Assembly: GCA_036939355.1 (NCBI GenBank) | Contig: JALLAP010000152.1 | Location: forward strand, 1-18,335 | Direction: 5' to 3' | Source: Thalassiosira profunda | Lineage: Eukaryota > Bacillariophyta > Thalassiosirophyceae > Thalassiosirales > Thalassiosiraceae | DNA length: 18,335 nt | In this document: piece by piece, positions 18,147-18,335 of the stretch | Layout of the letters: each line of letters opens with the position of its first letter | Position numbering within the stretch: position 1 is the first letter of the stretch | Translations under genes and position numbers: made by a program | Notes under the pieces: generated by a model | The model's input: the letters and a program-made list of their open reading frames with translations, nothing else | Told to the model about the DNA's origin: nothing | Databases searched by the model: none

Positions 18147-18335
18147 CTAGTGGAGGTCGTTGCTCAAGCACACCGAGGGCACTGTATTATCGTTTCCCTC
18201 GTCCTCGATGTTGTCGAAGGGGATCAGCTCGGAGACCAACGTCCAAGCTCCGGGCGGTCCCCCGGCCCCTCTCCTTTTGATTGTTGTGTGTGGTATTTGT
18301 ACCGGCCTTGCCTCCCTCCCGCCGCCCCCCTCGCG
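18147..18335 (-). CDS. Possible C-terminal exon of a gene cut by the window edge
   Basis: On the minus strand a frame is open from the window edge (18335) to a TAG at 18149-18147, about 62 codons. The last third reads like real protein (GAWTLVSELIPFDNIEDEG, then SVCLSNDLH and stop). The upstream part is Gly/Arg-rich and could be intron; CAATCAAAAG near 18275 is one candidate acceptor. No family recognised. The opposite strand is also open here, so the call is tentative. Confidence 0.35.
   Translation of the reverse strand, partial: REGGGGREARPVQIPHTTIKRRGAGGPPGAWTLVSELIPFDNIEDEGNDNTVPSVCLSNDLH

Overview
The window looks like nuclear DNA of a photosynthetic stramenopile, most likely a centric diatom. 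I see compact genes with short introns (about 76-127 bp) that have clean GT..AG borders. A secreted protein carries a Pro/Thr-rich linker of the kind common in diatoms. A methionine sulfoxide reductase carries a secretory-plus-plastid style presequence. The eukaryotic families ELM2-SANT-PHD, TBC Rab-GAP and Hsp70-like are present, and no bacterial operon logic is visible. The genus is inference only.

Left third (1-6348): a perfect 150-bp sequence occurs at 1-150 and again at 6199-6348 in direct orientation. Between the copies lie about 6 kb with no convincing gene, full of short imperfect tandem duplications and a strand-biased recurring word (TGATGC/TGACGC). This is either a decayed mobile element with direct terminal repeats or one period of a large tandem repeat. 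The window begins inside the first copy, so the true left edge of the repeat is unknown.

Right two thirds (6349-18335): seven genes or gene parts. In order they are: ELM2-SANT-PHD copy 1 (+, four exons); a secreted N-formylglutamate-amidohydrolase-like protein (-, two exons, one internal frameshift); a membrane-anchored Hsp70-like ATPase domain protein (-, one exon); a TBC1D13-like Rab-GAP (+, one exon); ELM2-SANT-PHD copy 2 (-, four exons); a peptide-methionine sulfoxide reductase MsrA (-, three exons) with an apparent thylakoid-lumen targeting sequence; and a possible C-terminal exon of a further gene cut by the right edge (-).

The genes do not form an obvious pathway. The main relation between them is that the two ELM2-SANT-PHD genes are inverted paralogues with identical intron positions, flanking the amidohydrolase, Hsp70-like and TBC genes. 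Exons 2-4 and intron 2 are very similar between them, while exon 1 and introns 1 and 3 are diverged. The Hsp70-like and TBC genes are divergently transcribed from a shared gap of about 520 bp. No RNA gene, CRISPR array or recognisable transposase was found.
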